A stretch of 64,000 bases of DNA. Origin: Opitutales bacterium (GTDB lineage: Bacteria > Verrucomicrobiota > Verrucomicrobiia > Opitutales > Oceanipulchritudinaceae). Positions 45,088 to 55,660 of the stretch are shown here, one piece after another (position 1 is the first letter of the stretch; each line of letters starts with the position of its first letter). A program made the translations under genes and the position numbers. The notes beneath the pieces were generated by a model, which searched no databases, had not been told where the DNA came from, and worked only from the letters and a program-made list of their open reading frames with translations. The DNA lies in the NCBI GenBank assembly GCA_020831485.1, contig JAFIGG010000008.1, forward strand, positions 1 to 64,000, written 5' to 3'.

Positions 45088-46809
45088 ATGCCGCTTTCCG
45101 CTTTAAACCCGTTTCAGGATAGACTCGGCCCGGATCAGGTCGAGATGCTCGAAAACGCTCCCATACACCAGCGGGTTCCGCTGCTGGCCCAGTATTTGCG
45201 CAGCAGTGAGCAGGAAGTCCTGAAAGAGCTGTCGGAACGGTTCAAGCTTCCGATCCTCGAACAGTTCGAGATCCCGGATGATGCCTCCGAACGTGTTCCC
45301 CTGCGCCTGATGCATGAATACCAGTGCCTGCCTTTGCAAAACGGCGTCGGCAAGGCGGATGGAGAGGAGCCTGAGGGTGAATCCGACCAAATTCATTTGA
45401 TCACGGTCTGGCCTCCCGAGGCCCGAATGAACGATTGGATTTTCGCTGTTTCCGGTAAAGAACCGATTTGGACTCTGGGCCCGTCGGCCCGTATCAACGA
45501 CACCCTTACCCAGCGCTTCGGGGTCGGAGCGGATTCCCTCAGCGACTCCGATATCGCAACCGAAGACAGTGGTCGTCTGGAGGAAATTGAGGAGGACGAA
45601 AACGCTGCGCTGGTTCGATTTGTCAATGAGATCATCGCCAAGGCCATCGATGACCGGGCCACCGATATTCATTTCGAACCGCTGAAGGAATCACTGCAAA
45701 TCCGCTACCGGATCGACGGCGAACTGGTGCCGATTCGCCTGCCCGACAACCTGATCCGCTTCCAGGGGGCGATTATTTCCCGCCTGAAAATTATGGCGAA
45801 GCTCAATATCTCGGAAAAGCGGCGTCCCCAGGACGGCCGCATCGTCTACAAAGGCAAGCACTCCGAGTTGGATATCCGTATTTCGACGATGCCAACCATG
45901 TATGGCGAAAGTATCTCCCTGCGCCTGTTGAATCAGAAAAACCAGCCGCTCTCCATGGAGGAACTGGGCATGCTGCCAGGCGATCAGTCAAAGATCAAAC
46001 GAGTGCTGGAACTGCCCTATGGCATCATCCTCGTAACCGGGCCCACCGGTTCGGGTAAATCGACCTCGCTGACAGCATTTATCCGCGAAATCAACTCCCC
46101 GGGACGTCGTATCATTACGGTCGAAGATCCGGTGGAGTATGAAGTGGAGGGCGTCAACCAAACCCAGGTCCATTCCGATATTGGATTCACTTTCGCCAGC
46201 GCGCTGCGCCATATTCTGCGTCAGGATCCCGACGTGATCATGGTGGGTGAGATCCGCGATTCTGAAACTGCCGACATCGGTATCCGCGCCGCACTGACCG
46301 GTCACCTTGTGCTGAGCACGCTGCACACGAACGATGCACCGGGTGCCCTGACCCGCTTGATCGACATGGAGATCGAACCCTTTTTGATCGCTTCTGCAGT
46401 CGAGATGATCATTGCCCAGCGCCTCGTGCGCCGTCTCTGCCCCAAGTGCTCGCGACCGGCAAACCACAGTGAATCCTATATCCGCGAGTGCCTGCACGCC
46501 CTGGGGATCGAGGCTACCCCTGAGCGCCTCAATGCAAAGATCATGGAACCGGTCGGCTGTGAATCCTGCCGGGGCCTCGGATTCCGCGGACGGGTCGGCA
46601 TTTTCGAAATTCTGCGAGTGGATGACACCGTTCACGAGCTAATCGTGCACAAGGCCTCAGCGCGGGAAATCCGCGAAGAAGCATTGAAACACGGCATGAC
46701 TACTCTGCAAAGCAGTGGCTGGGAACAGGTCTGCCGGGGGCGAACCTCGCTGAATGAAATCATGCGCTACAGCCACATCGAAGACGAATCTACTGACGCC
46801 GACTTCTGA
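45088..46809 (+). CDS. gspE: Type II secretion ATPase GspE
   Basis: GspE powers pseudopilus assembly from the cytoplasm. The 573-residue product has an N-terminal GspL-binding region with an acidic linker (about 85-175), Walker [10 protein letters not shown] (318-326), the Asp box [10 protein letters not shown], Walker [17 protein letters not shown], the His box [13 protein letters not shown] and the four-cysteine zinc motif (Cys451, 454, 491, 494). All catalytic elements are present. It lies 3 bp after gspD. Confidence 0.96.
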   Translation: MPLSALNPFQDRLGPDQVEMLENAPIHQRVPLLAQYLRSSEQEVLKELSERFKLPILEQFEIPDDASERVPLRLMHEYQCLPLQNGVGKADGEEPEGESDQIHLITVWPPEARMNDWIFAVSGKEPIWTLGPSARINDTLTQRFGVGADSLSDSDIATEDSGRLEEIEEDENAALVRFVNEIIAKAIDDRATDIHFEPLKESLQIRYRIDGELVPIRLPDNLIRFQGAIISRLKIMAKLNISEKRRPQDGRIVYKGKHSELDIRISTMPTMYGESISLRLLNQKNQPLSMEELGMLPGDQSKIKRVLELPYGIILVTGPTGSGKSTSLTAFIREINSPGRRIITVEDPVEYEVEGVNQTQVHSDIGFTFASALRHILRQDPDVIMVGEIRDSETADIGIRAALTGHLVLSTLHTNDAPGALTRLIDMEIEPFLIASAVEMIIAQRLVRRLCPKCSRPANHSESYIRECLHALGIEATPERLNAKIMEPVGCESCRGLGFRGRVGIFEILRVDDTVHELIVHKASAREIREEALKHGMTTLQSSGWEQVCRGRTSLNEIMRYSHIEDESTDADF

Positions 46810-46822
46810 GTCCTGATAATCC

Positions 46823-48082
46823 ATGCCCGTTTTCGCCTACAAAGCAATCAACCCGGCTGGCAAAAGTGTCAGCGGAGAAGTCGATGCAAGGGACCGCAAG
46901 CACCTCCTGCAAATGCTGTCCAAACAGGGGCTGCGCGCAACTTCGGTGGAGTCCAAGGGTGAGTCGGTCACAGCGGATGCGGACATCGAAAACGAAGACT
47001 TTTTCAAACAGGGCCTCAACCTGGCCCGCTGGCTGCCATTTCGAAAGCCCAAGGGTGCGCTGGCACTGGAGTTTCTGAAGAGACTCCTGGTTCTGCTCAC
47101 ATCCGGCATGTCTCTGGGGGATGCGGTCAGCCTTTTGAGTCAACGGCTCAGCGAGCCATTCCTGCAAAAGCTCTGCTCACGTGTATGGAAAAAGCTGAGC
47201 GAAGGCCATTCCCTGGGATCTGCCCTGCGGGATGAAAAGGACCTTTTTGCCCCGTCCACCCTTCACCTGGTCGAGGCCGGCGAAAGCAGCGGTAATCTCA
47301 TCCCGGTTCTGAAACGCATTGTCGCTTATCTGGAAGAGTCTCGAACCGTCCGCAAGCAGTTGATCAGCAGCCTAATGTATCCAGTGTTCATTCTTTTCGT
47401 GGCAATCATTGTGGTCATTATAATGCTCACATTTCTACTGCCGCGAATCCAGGAAATGCTCGACCAACTGGGCGGTGACTTGCCGGGAATTACGCAGCTG
47501 CTTTTGGACACCTCCGAATTCACAATCCGTTACGGCCCCTTCATCGCTGCAGGAATCCTATTTGCAATCCTTGGCCTGCGGCAATGGCGTCGCACCGAAA
47601 AAGGGGCTTACCGAACCGACTATTGGTTGCTCAAACTGCCGCTTATTGGCCGCATTTATCTGTATTCCAATATTTATATGACCACCAATTTGCTGAGCAC
47701 CCTGCTCGGCAGCGGGGTCAACACAACGGAATCCCTGCGCCTTGTGGAGCGCACGATTGCCAACAGGATTCTCAAAGCTAAATTTGCCAGTGCCCGCAAG
47801 CAGATTCAGGAAGGGGTGTCTATGGCCAGCGCGATCCACCGCGTTCGCTACATGCCGGACCTGGCAATGGATATTCTAACGGTGGGAGAAAATACCGGCA
47901 ACATCGTGTCGAGCCTGCAGGACATCAATGCGATCTACCGCGAAGAGCTGTCCAAATCGCTGAACCTGATGACAGTCAGCACAGTCGCGATCGCCTTGGG
48001 CGGCGCCATCAGTCTGGTTGCGGTGATCGCGATCAGTGTTGTGTTCGCGATTCTGAGTGTGGGTCAATCGATTCAGCTGTAA
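46823..48082 (+). CDS. gspF: Type II secretion inner-membrane platform protein GspF
   Basis: The 419-residue protein begins MPVFAYKAINPAGKSVSGEV, the usual GspF/PilC start. It has two T2SSF domains (about 85-210 and 290-410), each ahead of membrane helices (three in all). FLKRLLVLLTSGMSLGDAV and TNLLSTLLGSGVNTTESLRL are the two copies' signatures. GspF links the ATPase to the pseudopilus. It is the last gene of the operon and converges on ppdK. Confidence 0.95.
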   Translation: MPVFAYKAINPAGKSVSGEVDARDRKHLLQMLSKQGLRATSVESKGESVTADADIENEDFFKQGLNLARWLPFRKPKGALALEFLKRLLVLLTSGMSLGDAVSLLSQRLSEPFLQKLCSRVWKKLSEGHSLGSALRDEKDLFAPSTLHLVEAGESSGNLIPVLKRIVAYLEESRTVRKQLISSLMYPVFILFVAIIVVIIMLTFLLPRIQEMLDQLGGDLPGITQLLLDTSEFTIRYGPFIAAGILFAILGLRQWRRTEKGAYRTDYWLLKLPLIGRIYLYSNIYMTTNLLSTLLGSGVNTTESLRLVERTIANRILKAKFASARKQIQEGVSMASAIHRVRYMPDLAMDILTVGENTGNIVSSLQDINAIYREELSKSLNLMTVSTVAIALGGAISLVAVIAISVVFAILSVGQSIQL

Positions 48083-48172
48083 GAGCCATCCCCAATGCCC
48101 CTAATGTGCAGCGGGGACCGCCGCACCTACGTAGCCGCGCTCGTCCCGAGTGCGGAAGTCCGGGCATAAAAA

Positions 48173-48197
48173 AGCCCGCTCTGCAAGAGAGCGGGCT
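48173..48197 (-). terminator. Rho-independent terminator of ppdK
   Basis: Perfect 10-bp arms AGCCCGCTCT and AGAGCGGGCT around a 5-nt loop, followed on the minus strand by a T-run (48173-48168). It lies 31 bp after the ppdK stop. Confidence 0.85.
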
Positions 48198-48227
48198 GAA
48201 ATTAATAGAAAGCTTGTCGAAGCCTCT

Positions 48228-50957
48228 TTACTTCTTGGCCTTGATCGCGGCCTGAGCGGCAGCGAGGCGGGCGACAGGAACACGCGGCGGGGAGCAGCTG
48301 ACGTAGTCGAGGCCAACATTGTGGAAGAAGCCGATCGAGGCCGGGTCGCCTCCGTGTTCACCGCAGATACCAAGCTTGATATCCTTGCGGGTTGAACGGC
48401 CCTTCTTAACGGCCATATCGACCAAGCTGCCAACACCCGTTTGATCCAGCGATGCAAAAGGATTCTGGGTGAAGATTTCCTTGTCGCGATAGCTGTCGAA
48501 GAAGGAACCCATATCGTCGCGGCTGAGGCCAAGAGTGGTCTGGGTCAGGTCATTCGTTCCAAAGCTGAAGAACTCCGCGTCTTCGGCGATCTGCTCGGCG
48601 ACCAGTGCAGCACGTGGAATTTCGATCATCGTGCCCACCTGGTAGTCGAACTTCTTGCCCTTTTCCTTCATCACTTCCTCGGCGACCTTGTGCACAATGG
48701 CAACCTGGTCCGCCAGCTCGGCTTTGAATCCAACCAGAGGGATCATGACTTCGGGCTTCACACCACCCACATCCGCAGCGGCCTCAAAAATCGCACGGGC
48801 CTGCATTTCGGTGATTTCCGGATAAGTCACACCGAGGCGGCAGCCACGGTGACCGAGCATCGGATTTTCTTCGTGCAGGGAGCGAACACGCTCGTTGATC
48901 GTTTCCTGGGAAACGCCCAGACGCTCAGCCAACTCGCGGCGAGTGGTGTCGTCGTGGGGCAGGAACTCGTGCAAGGGCGGGTCAAGCAAACGAATCGTGA
49001 CCGGGCGGCCTTCCATAGCCGTGAACAAACCGGCAAAGTCTTCGCGCTGGAATGGCAGCAACTTGGCGAGGGCCTCACGGCGCTCTTCCTCGTCACTGGC
49101 CAGGATCATCTGGCGCATATAGCCGATACGGTCGCCTTCAAAGAACATGTGTTCGGTGCGGCAGAGGCCAATGCCTTCAGCTCCGAGTACAACGGCATTG
49201 CGGGCCATATCCGGTGTGTCCGCATTGGTACGGATTCCGAGGCGGCGGTATTTGTCTGCCCAGCCCATGACTGTGTTAAACAGCTCGTAGGTGTAGCTCT
49301 CCTTACCATCGAGTTTGCCCTCGAGCACGCGCTTGACTTCCGAATCGGTCGTCTTGATGCGGCCTTCGAAGATCTCACCGGTGGTGCCGTCGATGGAAAT
49401 GAAATCGCCCTCCTGGAGAATCACATTGCCAGCCTTCAAAGTCCGCTTGGCGTAATCAATCTTGACATCGCTGGCCCCGCAAATGCAGACCTTGCCCAAC
49501 TGACGGGCAACCAGTGCGGCGTGCGAGCTAACCCCACCACGGGAGGTCAGGATGCCTTCCGACAGCAACATACCCTTGAGGTCTTCCGGAGAAGTTTCCA
49601 CGCGGCACAATACCACTTTGTTGCCCTTCCGCGCCTCGCGCTCAGCAGCACTGGCCGTAAAGGCGATGTGCCCGGAGGCAGCACCGGGACCCGCTGGCAA
49701 GCCGTGGCCAATCACATTGGCAGACTTCATGGCAGCCGGATCAAACACTGGAACCAAGAGCGAATCGATGGACTCAGCCGGAATCTTGGTCACACCGGTT
49801 TCGGCGCTCATCAAACCTTCCTTCTCCATCTCGACCGCGATGCGGACTGCGGCAAGACCCGTGCGCTTACCGTTACGGGTCTGCAGCATATAAAGCTTTT
49901 TATTTTCTACCGTGAACTCGAAGTCCTGCATATCGCGGAAGTGGTCTTCCAGCTTGGCGCGAACTGCTTCGAGTTCGTGGAAAGCCTTCGGCATTTCCTT
50001 TTCGAGCTCTGCAATCGGCTTTGGCGTGCGCACACCGGCAACAACGTCTTCACCCTGAGCGTTGATCAGGTATTCGCCGTAGAAAACCTTTTCTCCATTG
50101 GCCGGGTCGCGGGTAAAGGCAACACCTGTGGCTGAATCTTCGCCCATGTTACCAAACACCATGGTCTGAATATTCACAGCTGTGCCCCACTCGGAGGGGA
50201 TGTTGTATTTCTGGCGATAAACAATCGCGCGCTCGTTCTGCCAGGAGTTGAACACGGCACTAACAGCTCCCCAGAGTTGTTCGTAGACATCCTGTGGGAA
50301 GGTCGAGCCCGTCCGGTCCTTAATCAGCTCCTGATAGCGCTTGATGAGCTCCTTAAGGTTATCCGGGGTGAGGTTGGAATCCTCCTCGACACCCAGTTCC
50401 TTCTTCAACTCATCCATAACCGCCTCAAAAGGCTCATGTTCGCTCTCGTCACGCGGCTGCACGCCCATCACCACGTCGCCATACATCTGGATAAAGCGGC
50501 GGTAGCAATCGTAGGCAAAACGCGGGTTGTCGGACAGCTTGGCAAGGCCCTCAACCGTCTCGTCGTTCAAGCCGAGATTCAAAATGGTATCCATCATGCC
50601 CGGCATGGACTCGCGGGCACCCGAGCGAACCGAGAACAACAGGGGGTTCTTGGGATCACCGAAAGTGCGCTCTTCCTGAGCCTCAATCTGCTTAACCGCA
50701 GCCTCGACCTGGGCATCAACCCCTGCAGGATACTGGCGATTGTTCTTATAAAACAACTTACAGACCTCTGTGGTAATGGTAAAGCCGGGAGGCACTGGCA
50801 GCCCAATGGCAGCCATTTCGGCCAAATTGGCACCTTTACCACCGAGCAAATTGCGCATTTTGGTGTTACCGTCGGTTTGTTTACCGAAGGCATAGACGTG
50901 TTTTTCAGCAGAGGCGCTAGAGCCTCCGTTATCTTGGTTGCTGGTATTGGCAGACAT
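48228..50957 (-). CDS. ppdK: Pyruvate, phosphate dikinase
   Basis: PpdK interconverts pyruvate, ATP and phosphate with PEP, AMP and pyrophosphate. The 909-residue product has an N-terminal ATP-grasp domain ([36 protein letters not shown]), the phosphohistidine domain with His479 in [16 protein letters not shown], and a C-terminal PEP/pyruvate barrel ([33 protein letters not shown]). ATG 50957 is chosen; the frame is open to 51248, but those 97 residues look non-coding. The N-terminus has a Ser/Asn-rich extension of about 20 residues. Confidence 0.97.
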   Translation of the reverse strand: MSANTSNQDNGGSSASAEKHVYAFGKQTDGNTKMRNLLGGKGANLAEMAAIGLPVPPGFTITTEVCKLFYKNNRQYPAGVDAQVEAAVKQIEAQEERTFGDPKNPLLFSVRSGARESMPGMMDTILNLGLNDETVEGLAKLSDNPRFAYDCYRRFIQMYGDVVMGVQPRDESEHEPFEAVMDELKKELGVEEDSNLTPDNLKELIKRYQELIKDRTGSTFPQDVYEQLWGAVSAVFNSWQNERAIVYRQKYNIPSEWGTAVNIQTMVFGNMGEDSATGVAFTRDPANGEKVFYGEYLINAQGEDVVAGVRTPKPIAELEKEMPKAFHELEAVRAKLEDHFRDMQDFEFTVENKKLYMLQTRNGKRTGLAAVRIAVEMEKEGLMSAETGVTKIPAESIDSLLVPVFDPAAMKSANVIGHGLPAGPGAASGHIAFTASAAEREARKGNKVVLCRVETSPEDLKGMLLSEGILTSRGGVSSHAALVARQLGKVCICGASDVKIDYAKRTLKAGNVILQEGDFISIDGTTGEIFEGRIKTTDSEVKRVLEGKLDGKESYTYELFNTVMGWADKYRRLGIRTNADTPDMARNAVVLGAEGIGLCRTEHMFFEGDRIGYMRQMILASDEEERREALAKLLPFQREDFAGLFTAMEGRPVTIRLLDPPLHEFLPHDDTTRRELAERLGVSQETINERVRSLHEENPMLGHRGCRLGVTYPEITEMQARAIFEAAADVGGVKPEVMIPLVGFKAELADQVAIVHKVAEEVMKEKGKKFDYQVGTMIEIPRAALVAEQIAEDAEFFSFGTNDLTQTTLGLSRDDMGSFFDSYRDKEIFTQNPFASLDQTGVGSLVDMAVKKGRSTRKDIKLGICGEHGGDPASIGFFHNVGLDYVSCSPPRVPVARLAAAQAAIKAKK

Positions 50958-51154
50958 ACTCGTTATTTTGACTAATGATGATAATGAAATTTTTCGCGCT
51001 ACAATTCTAACGACGGAAAAACGCTGGAAACTAATGCCTGAAGCAGGACTGTCAACGAGTAAGCGCCAAGAACAGCTCCATACAAGCCCGGACAATTTAA
51101 CTCGACCTGGAGCGCACAATTCACCACCACAGACAAAGCGCCAATTTCCTAACC

Positions 51155-51967
51155 ATGACCATCGCAACCGATCCAGACACCGAAGAAGACCAGGCAGAAA
51201 GGGGAGGAATGTCCTTTTTCGATCACCTCGAAGATCTACGCTGGACAATCGGCAAGTGCTTCATCGCTTTTTTTGTAGCGGCGGTCCTGGTGGGTGTCTT
51301 TCTGGCCCAGTTTTCGGGCCTTTTGCAGTGGCCTTATCAGTTTGCCATTTCGGGACGCGAGATGCAGATGGAAGGCCTGATCAACACCTCAATACTGGGA
51401 GTGTTCTCGGTCATTTTCTACCTCCTGATCGGCGGTGGGTTCTCCCTCAGTCTGCCATTCATGCTGTATTTTGTCGCCCAGTTTGTCGCTCCAGGCTTGA
51501 CCGAGAAGGAGATGAAATTGCTCAAGCCTTTCTGTGTCATGGCCTTTGCGCTATTTTTGATCGGCGTACTCTTCAGCTTTTTCATCCTCGCTCCAGCGGC
51601 GATGCGGGCCTCTATCGTTTTCAATGAACTGCTTGGTTTCACTCCACTGTGGACCGCCTCCAGCTACTATGCCCTGCTGACATGGATGGTGCTGGGCATC
51701 GGCATCGCCTTCCAGTTTCCGCTGGTACTGATGATTCTGATATTCATCGGGATCCTAAGTGTTCAGCAGCTCGAAGCCTTCCGGCGCTACAGCATTGTCG
51801 TTTTTCTGATCGTCGCAGCTCTGGTTACCCCAACGACAGACCCCTTCACTTTCCTGATTCTGGCAATTCCGATGTCGATCCTCTACGAGGGTGCAATTGT
51901 CGGTGGTCGTCGAATTGAACGCAACCGCGCCCGGCAGCGGGAAATTGACGAAATTGACGAATATTAA
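51155..51967 (+). CDS. tatC: Sec-independent protein translocase TatC
   Basis: TatC is the membrane receptor for twin-arginine signal peptides. The 270-residue product starts the domain with [16 protein letters not shown], the family signature, and has six predicted TM helices. [16 protein letters not shown] precedes helix 3 and [19 protein letters not shown] lies near the end, as expected. The last 20 residues are charged. It is divergent from ppdK (197 bp between starts) and is followed after 35 bp by a predicted outer-membrane protein. No tatA or tatB is seen nearby. Confidence 0.96.
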   Translation: MTIATDPDTEEDQAERGGMSFFDHLEDLRWTIGKCFIAFFVAAVLVGVFLAQFSGLLQWPYQFAISGREMQMEGLINTSILGVFSVIFYLLIGGGFSLSLPFMLYFVAQFVAPGLTEKEMKLLKPFCVMAFALFLIGVLFSFFILAPAAMRASIVFNELLGFTPLWTASSYYALLTWMVLGIGIAFQFPLVLMILIFIGILSVQQLEAFRRYSIVVFLIVAALVTPTTDPFTFLILAIPMSILYEGAIVGGRRIERNRARQREIDEIDEY

Positions 51968-52002
51968 ATTGCGGTCTGCCCTGAATACCTTTCCTTGAAC
52001 CC

Positions 52003-52989
52003 ATGAAGTTTGGGGTCATCGGTTCAGTGCTGGCAATTGGCATTTTTTTTACCCTTACAGCTTATTCGGATACCGACACCGAAATCCAATCCGACCCTGA
52101 AAACGACAGCCCGTTCATGCGCCAAGTCTGGGAACAGCCTTTTCTGGTTGCGAATGAATTCTTTGGCACCGTTCTGCCGGGAACGCTTGAAAAATACAAC
52201 TTGAGCATGACCTTTCGCCCGCGAGGTGGCGACTTTGCCCAACGCGATTTCATCCGCTGGCCAATAGGCGTGCGCTACGGATTCACCGAGACCCTCGAGG
52301 GTCAGGCGGGGTTGAGTCCCTTTACTCCCAATCCCTTTCGTGGACTGAGGAACCACCGCACGGGCCTGGGGGAATATCGCCTGGGGCTCCGCCAGTCCAT
52401 CACACCCTGGCGGCCGTTCTGGAATCAGGCTATGGTTGGTCTGGAGTTTCGCAGTCCGCTGGGAAGGCCTCCGATCGAATTGATTGATGGCTATGCGCAC
52501 GTGCAACCCTTCATCACCATGACGCGGCCGAGCCGGCTACTGCCCAATACGCTCTTTTACCTGACCTTGAGCCACGACCACTCCATCTCCGCACCCTTCC
52601 GTAGTTCCGAGGTAGACGATGAAGTGATCCGCCAGCACATTTCCGAAATCACTCCAGGATTTCTCTACAAACCGGGCGAGTGGGGCTATTTTATCGATTA
52701 CACAACGCGCTGGATCAACGAACCGAGCCAAACCCGGCATGCACACAAATACCAGGTGGGCGTGGTCTGGGATCCTCCGAGAGCCCAGACGATCCGACTG
52801 GGACTGCCACGTGGATCCTGGCAGTTTGAGCTTGGTTATGCTCTGACAGACGAGCAGCAGCGCAGCTTTCGACATTCCGTTCAGTTTCGGGCCCGTTGGG
52901 AGGGTGACTTGAAGGAGATTCGCCGCTGGAGCAACTCAATCTTCAACGGCAGCAATGGAAACGATCGCGAACCTTCCGCAAGTCCCTGA
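52003..52989 (+). CDS. Predicted outer-membrane beta-barrel protein of unknown function
   Basis: The 328-residue product has a signal peptide (about 1-21). After that come alternating amphipathic strands with aromatic ends (IGVRYGFTETLEGQAGL, EYRLGLRQSITP, AMVGLEFRSPLG, WQFELGYALT, HSVQFRARWEGD), the pattern of a barrel or transporter-like outer-membrane protein. I do not recognise a named family. It may share a transcript with tatC. Its last 47 bp overlap the 3' end of the convergent glycosyltransferase gene. Confidence 0.65.
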   Translation: MKFGVIGSVLAIGIFFTLTAYSDTDTEIQSDPENDSPFMRQVWEQPFLVANEFFGTVLPGTLEKYNLSMTFRPRGGDFAQRDFIRWPIGVRYGFTETLEGQAGLSPFTPNPFRGLRNHRTGLGEYRLGLRQSITPWRPFWNQAMVGLEFRSPLGRPPIELIDGYAHVQPFITMTRPSRLLPNTLFYLTLSHDHSISAPFRSSEVDDEVIRQHISEITPGFLYKPGEWGYFIDYTTRWINEPSQTRHAHKYQVGVVWDPPRAQTIRLGLPRGSWQFELGYALTDEQQRSFRHSVQFRARWEGDLKEIRRWSNSIFNGSNGNDREPSASP

Positions 52990-54064
52990 TCCAAGCCTGT
53001 AACTGTTGGTCCGGATTGAATCGGGCCAGAGCGAGCTCAGCCCCTTCCGCTCCCATTTTGCGACACCCCTCCGGATCGCAGACCATCTCTTCCAGCTTAT
53101 CGCGGTAACTGCCGTCCGCATCCGCCGGCAGTATCCAGCCACTTCTGCCCGAGTACACGCATTCTGCGACACCCCGGTAGTCCAATGCCAACACGGGCAA
53201 TCGATTCGCCTGCGCTTCAATTAGAAAATTCGGTAATGCATCTTCGACCGAATAGGATACCGCTATATCTGCAGCCGCGTAAAAAGCATTTACGTGGTGC
53301 TGGTAGCCGGCAAACCAGATCCGCTCACTCAGGCCCAATGATCGCACGCGACGCTCGCAGGCGACCTTGCTGCGCCCCTCCCCGACAAACCACAATTGCC
53401 AGTCATGCCCGGGATGCTCTCCATGCCAGCGCGCAACTTGATCGATCAATTGAAGGTGCCGTTTTCCTCCACGAAAGGTCGCTACGTTTAGAAATACGCG
53501 GGCGGATTGCCCGATGCCACGCTCATTCCGCAAGTCCTCACGCATTACCTGCTGACCCGCCGCAGGCGTAGGCATCCGACTAAGTGGATTGTGATGCACA
53601 TAAACCCGCTGCGGGTCCAACCCCCTGCGGGTTAGTTCCGCCTTCCACCAGTGGCAGTTCACGAACAGGGCCACCACCTTTTTCCAGGATGCCCGCTGCA
53701 AAGGCAGAATGGACTTGCCGGTGCGCAGGCTGCCGACCACAGGTATCCGGGCCAATCGATCCTGCAACCAGCCGGCATAACAATTCGCGGTCCTGCCCAT
53801 GCAAATGATGATTCCTGGTTGAATCTCCCTAACCACCCTTAGAAGCCCGGGCGCCCACAGCGGCAGGTGAATATCCCGCTTTTGCAGAATCCGACAGGGA
53901 ATGCCCAGCTGCTCTGGTTCATCGGCAAGGCGACCTCCAGGACTAAATAACAACAAACGGGCATCCTCACCAAGTACTTTCAATGCCGCTGCCAGCAACA
54001 GCGATTGCCGCTCGGTGCCGCCATTGCGCAATTGATCCTGAATAATTAAAATCGGCGCTTTCAC
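52943..54064 (-). CDS. Glycosyltransferase family 4 protein
   Basis: GTG 54064 overlaps the stop of the preceding SDR gene as GTGA and gives 373 residues beginning VKAPILIIQDQLRNGGTERQ (first codon read as Met). The GGTERQ loop binds substrate in GT4 enzymes. The C-terminal half has VATFRGGKRHLQLIDQ, WFAGYQHHVNAFYAAADIAV and EDALPNFLIEAQANRLPVLA with the ExxxxxxxE pattern. It is a retaining GT-B enzyme, probably cytoplasmic; acceptor unknown, with LPS or exopolysaccharide likely. The operon is phosphatase-SDR-glycosyltransferase. Confidence 0.9.
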   Translation of the reverse strand: MKAPILIIQDQLRNGGTERQSLLLAAALKVLGEDARLLLFSPGGRLADEPEQLGIPCRILQKRDIHLPLWAPGLLRVVREIQPGIIICMGRTANCYAGWLQDRLARIPVVGSLRTGKSILPLQRASWKKVVALFVNCHWWKAELTRRGLDPQRVYVHHNPLSRMPTPAAGQQVMREDLRNERGIGQSARVFLNVATFRGGKRHLQLIDQVARWHGEHPGHDWQLWFVGEGRSKVACERRVRSLGLSERIWFAGYQHHVNAFYAAADIAVSYSVEDALPNFLIEAQANRLPVLALDYRGVAECVYSGRSGWILPADADGSYRDKLEEMVCDPEGCRKMGAEGAELALARFNPDQQLQAWIRDLRKVRDRFHCCR

Positions 54065-54861
54065 TGATGATAATACCGTCGAACCAGCCGTCGCATCCAG
54101 GACGCCGGCAGCAAACGGGCCGCCAGAGGTGCCCAGAAGGCCTGAACAGCGGAACCCATCTTCCAACTACCTGAGTGACCCTTTTGTAAGCGCCGCTCCA
54201 GACAACGGACCAAACGCTTCGGATCCGGCGCAGCGGACATCGTTTCCTCAATTCTAGCCCATGCTTTTTCTTCTTCTTTGGAAGTATCGATAGGCTGCGT
54301 TACATGCTGATTGAAGTTCGTGCGGAAATCCCCCAGGCAACAATTCAGGATCTGTGGACCGCCCTGCCCCTCCTCCACCAGCAAACTTTCGACAAACTGA
54401 CTCAGGCCCGCTTTGGCAGCATTGTAGACCGGAAAGCCCGGAATCGGAAATTGCCCGGCCAGGGAGTTGATAAAAACACAGGCCCCGCCCGGCTTGCGAC
54501 TCAATGCCGGCCACAGACCTCTGCTGAGCTGAATCACCGAGCCCAACATCAATTGCAACTGCCGCTCAATACCCGCTTCGGACTGGTTGGGGAAGAAGCC
54601 AAAATCGGCAGAGCCCGCATTCAGGATCACCAGGTCGACTTCGCTCAACCAATCCTGATGCTCCCCCAGAAAAGCGTCGACCCCAGCCGAGCTTGAAAAA
54701 TCCGCACTCAGGAGTTCCGGAGAATCGGGGGATGGAAAGCGCGTGGTCCCGCGAACCTCAAGGCCTTCGGATTGAAGCCATTTCAAGAGTGTCCGGCCAA
54801 TCCCCACCCTGCCCCCTGTAATGAGGGCCCGTCTGAACCGTTGCTGAAGCGCTGCTGCCAT
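54061..54861 (-). CDS. Short-chain dehydrogenase/reductase
   Basis: ATG 54861 gives 266 residues with an NAD(P)-binding Rossmann fold: TGGRVGIG at 15-22, NAG with Asn81, and the Ser133, Tyr146, Lys150 catalytic set (YNAAK). The C-terminal 40 residues (AFWAPLAARLLPASWMRRLV) form a hydrophobic-basic helix, as in SDRs that act near the membrane on lipids or sugars. The start lies one base beyond the phosphatase stop and the stop overlaps the glycosyltransferase start, so the three are one coupled unit. Substrate unknown. Confidence 0.9.
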   Translation of the reverse strand: MAAALQQRFRRALITGGRVGIGRTLLKWLQSEGLEVRGTTRFPSPDSPELLSADFSSSAGVDAFLGEHQDWLSEVDLVILNAGSADFGFFPNQSEAGIERQLQLMLGSVIQLSRGLWPALSRKPGGACVFINSLAGQFPIPGFPVYNAAKAGLSQFVESLLVEEGQGGPQILNCCLGDFRTNFNQHVTQPIDTSKEEEKAWARIEETMSAAPDPKRLVRCLERRLQKGHSGSWKMGSAVQAFWAPLAARLLPASWMRRLVRRYYHQ

Positions 54862-54862
54862 T

Positions 54863-55555
54863 TCAAATGTCGTATTCAACCCGAGCCTGAGCAGGCACTT
54901 GCACAAGTTTGCGATCGGGCAAGATACAGGCTGTAAGACAGTTGCCATAAGCGCAACCCGTATCGATTCCGATGGCAAACGCGTCTATTTCCGGATCGGG
55001 CCGCGGCGTGTGCCCGTAGATCACCAGCTCCGGCCCCTGCCAGGTCTGTCCCCAGGGCTGACCCAGCGGATCTTCGCTGCGCTTGGCGGGCTTGCCCTTC
55101 GCCGTGATGACCTGAATGCGACTGACCACGTCGACCTTTTGCTTCCACCAGGGCATACCGGGTAAAAAACCACCGTGCGCGACGATGACATTCCATTCGG
55201 GAAAAAAGAGCGTTGTCGGCATCGCCTCCATGTAACGCCAGTGCCGCTTCTTCAATTGCGCCATCGTGTCGGCATCGTAGGCCTTCAATTCGGCCTTCTT
55301 CGGATTCTTGCGGGCGCGCAGGAGACGCAACTCATGATTTCCCATCACCGAACGCAAGCGGTGCTGGATCGCAAAGTCGATGACCCCGGCACTGTCCGGG
55401 CCGCGGTTGACAAGATCGCCGACCAGGATGATCCTGTCTTCCGGCCGAGGCTGAATTTGCCGAATCAGCGACTGCAGCTCACTGAGACAGCCATGAACAT
55501 CTCCGATCACTATCAGGCGACCGGATACCTCCCGATAACTGGAAGCTTCATGCAT
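54863..55555 (-). CDS. PPP-family metallophosphatase (Ser/Thr phosphatase or Ap4A hydrolase-like)
   Basis: All metal and active-site motifs of the PPP family are present in 230 residues: GDVHG (18-22), GDLVNRGPDS (46-55), GNHE (72-75), His126 in AHGG and GHTP (180-183). Bacterial members dephosphorylate proteins or cleave diadenosine polyphosphates, and the sequence does not decide between them. First gene of a three-gene operon with an SDR and a glycosyltransferase; divergent from the gene at 55661. Confidence 0.92.
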   Translation of the reverse strand: MHEASSYREVSGRLIVIGDVHGCLSELQSLIRQIQPRPEDRIILVGDLVNRGPDSAGVIDFAIQHRLRSVMGNHELRLLRARKNPKKAELKAYDADTMAQLKKRHWRYMEAMPTTLFFPEWNVIVAHGGFLPGMPWWKQKVDVVSRIQVITAKGKPAKRSEDPLGQPWGQTWQGPELVIYGHTPRPDPEIDAFAIGIDTGCAYGNCLTACILPDRKLVQVPAQARVEYDI

Positions 55556-55660
55556 GATGGCTGTGTTGTGGCATTAAGGGCTGGCTGGCAAACCGAACTT
55601 TTCCCGATTGGGTATTTTATTGTTTCCAGTGCGCCAGCCATTCGCATTGAATGAGAACCC

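Noticed and set aside
48441-50135. 564-codon plus-strand frame opposite ppdK
   Set aside because: It is antisense to a fully supported PpdK with all motifs; high GC removes stops from the opposite strand.
50958-51248. 97-residue N-terminal extension of PpdK
   Set aside because: The added text is Trp/Cys/Arg-rich without family similarity, and MSANTSN at 50957 begins the recognisable protein.
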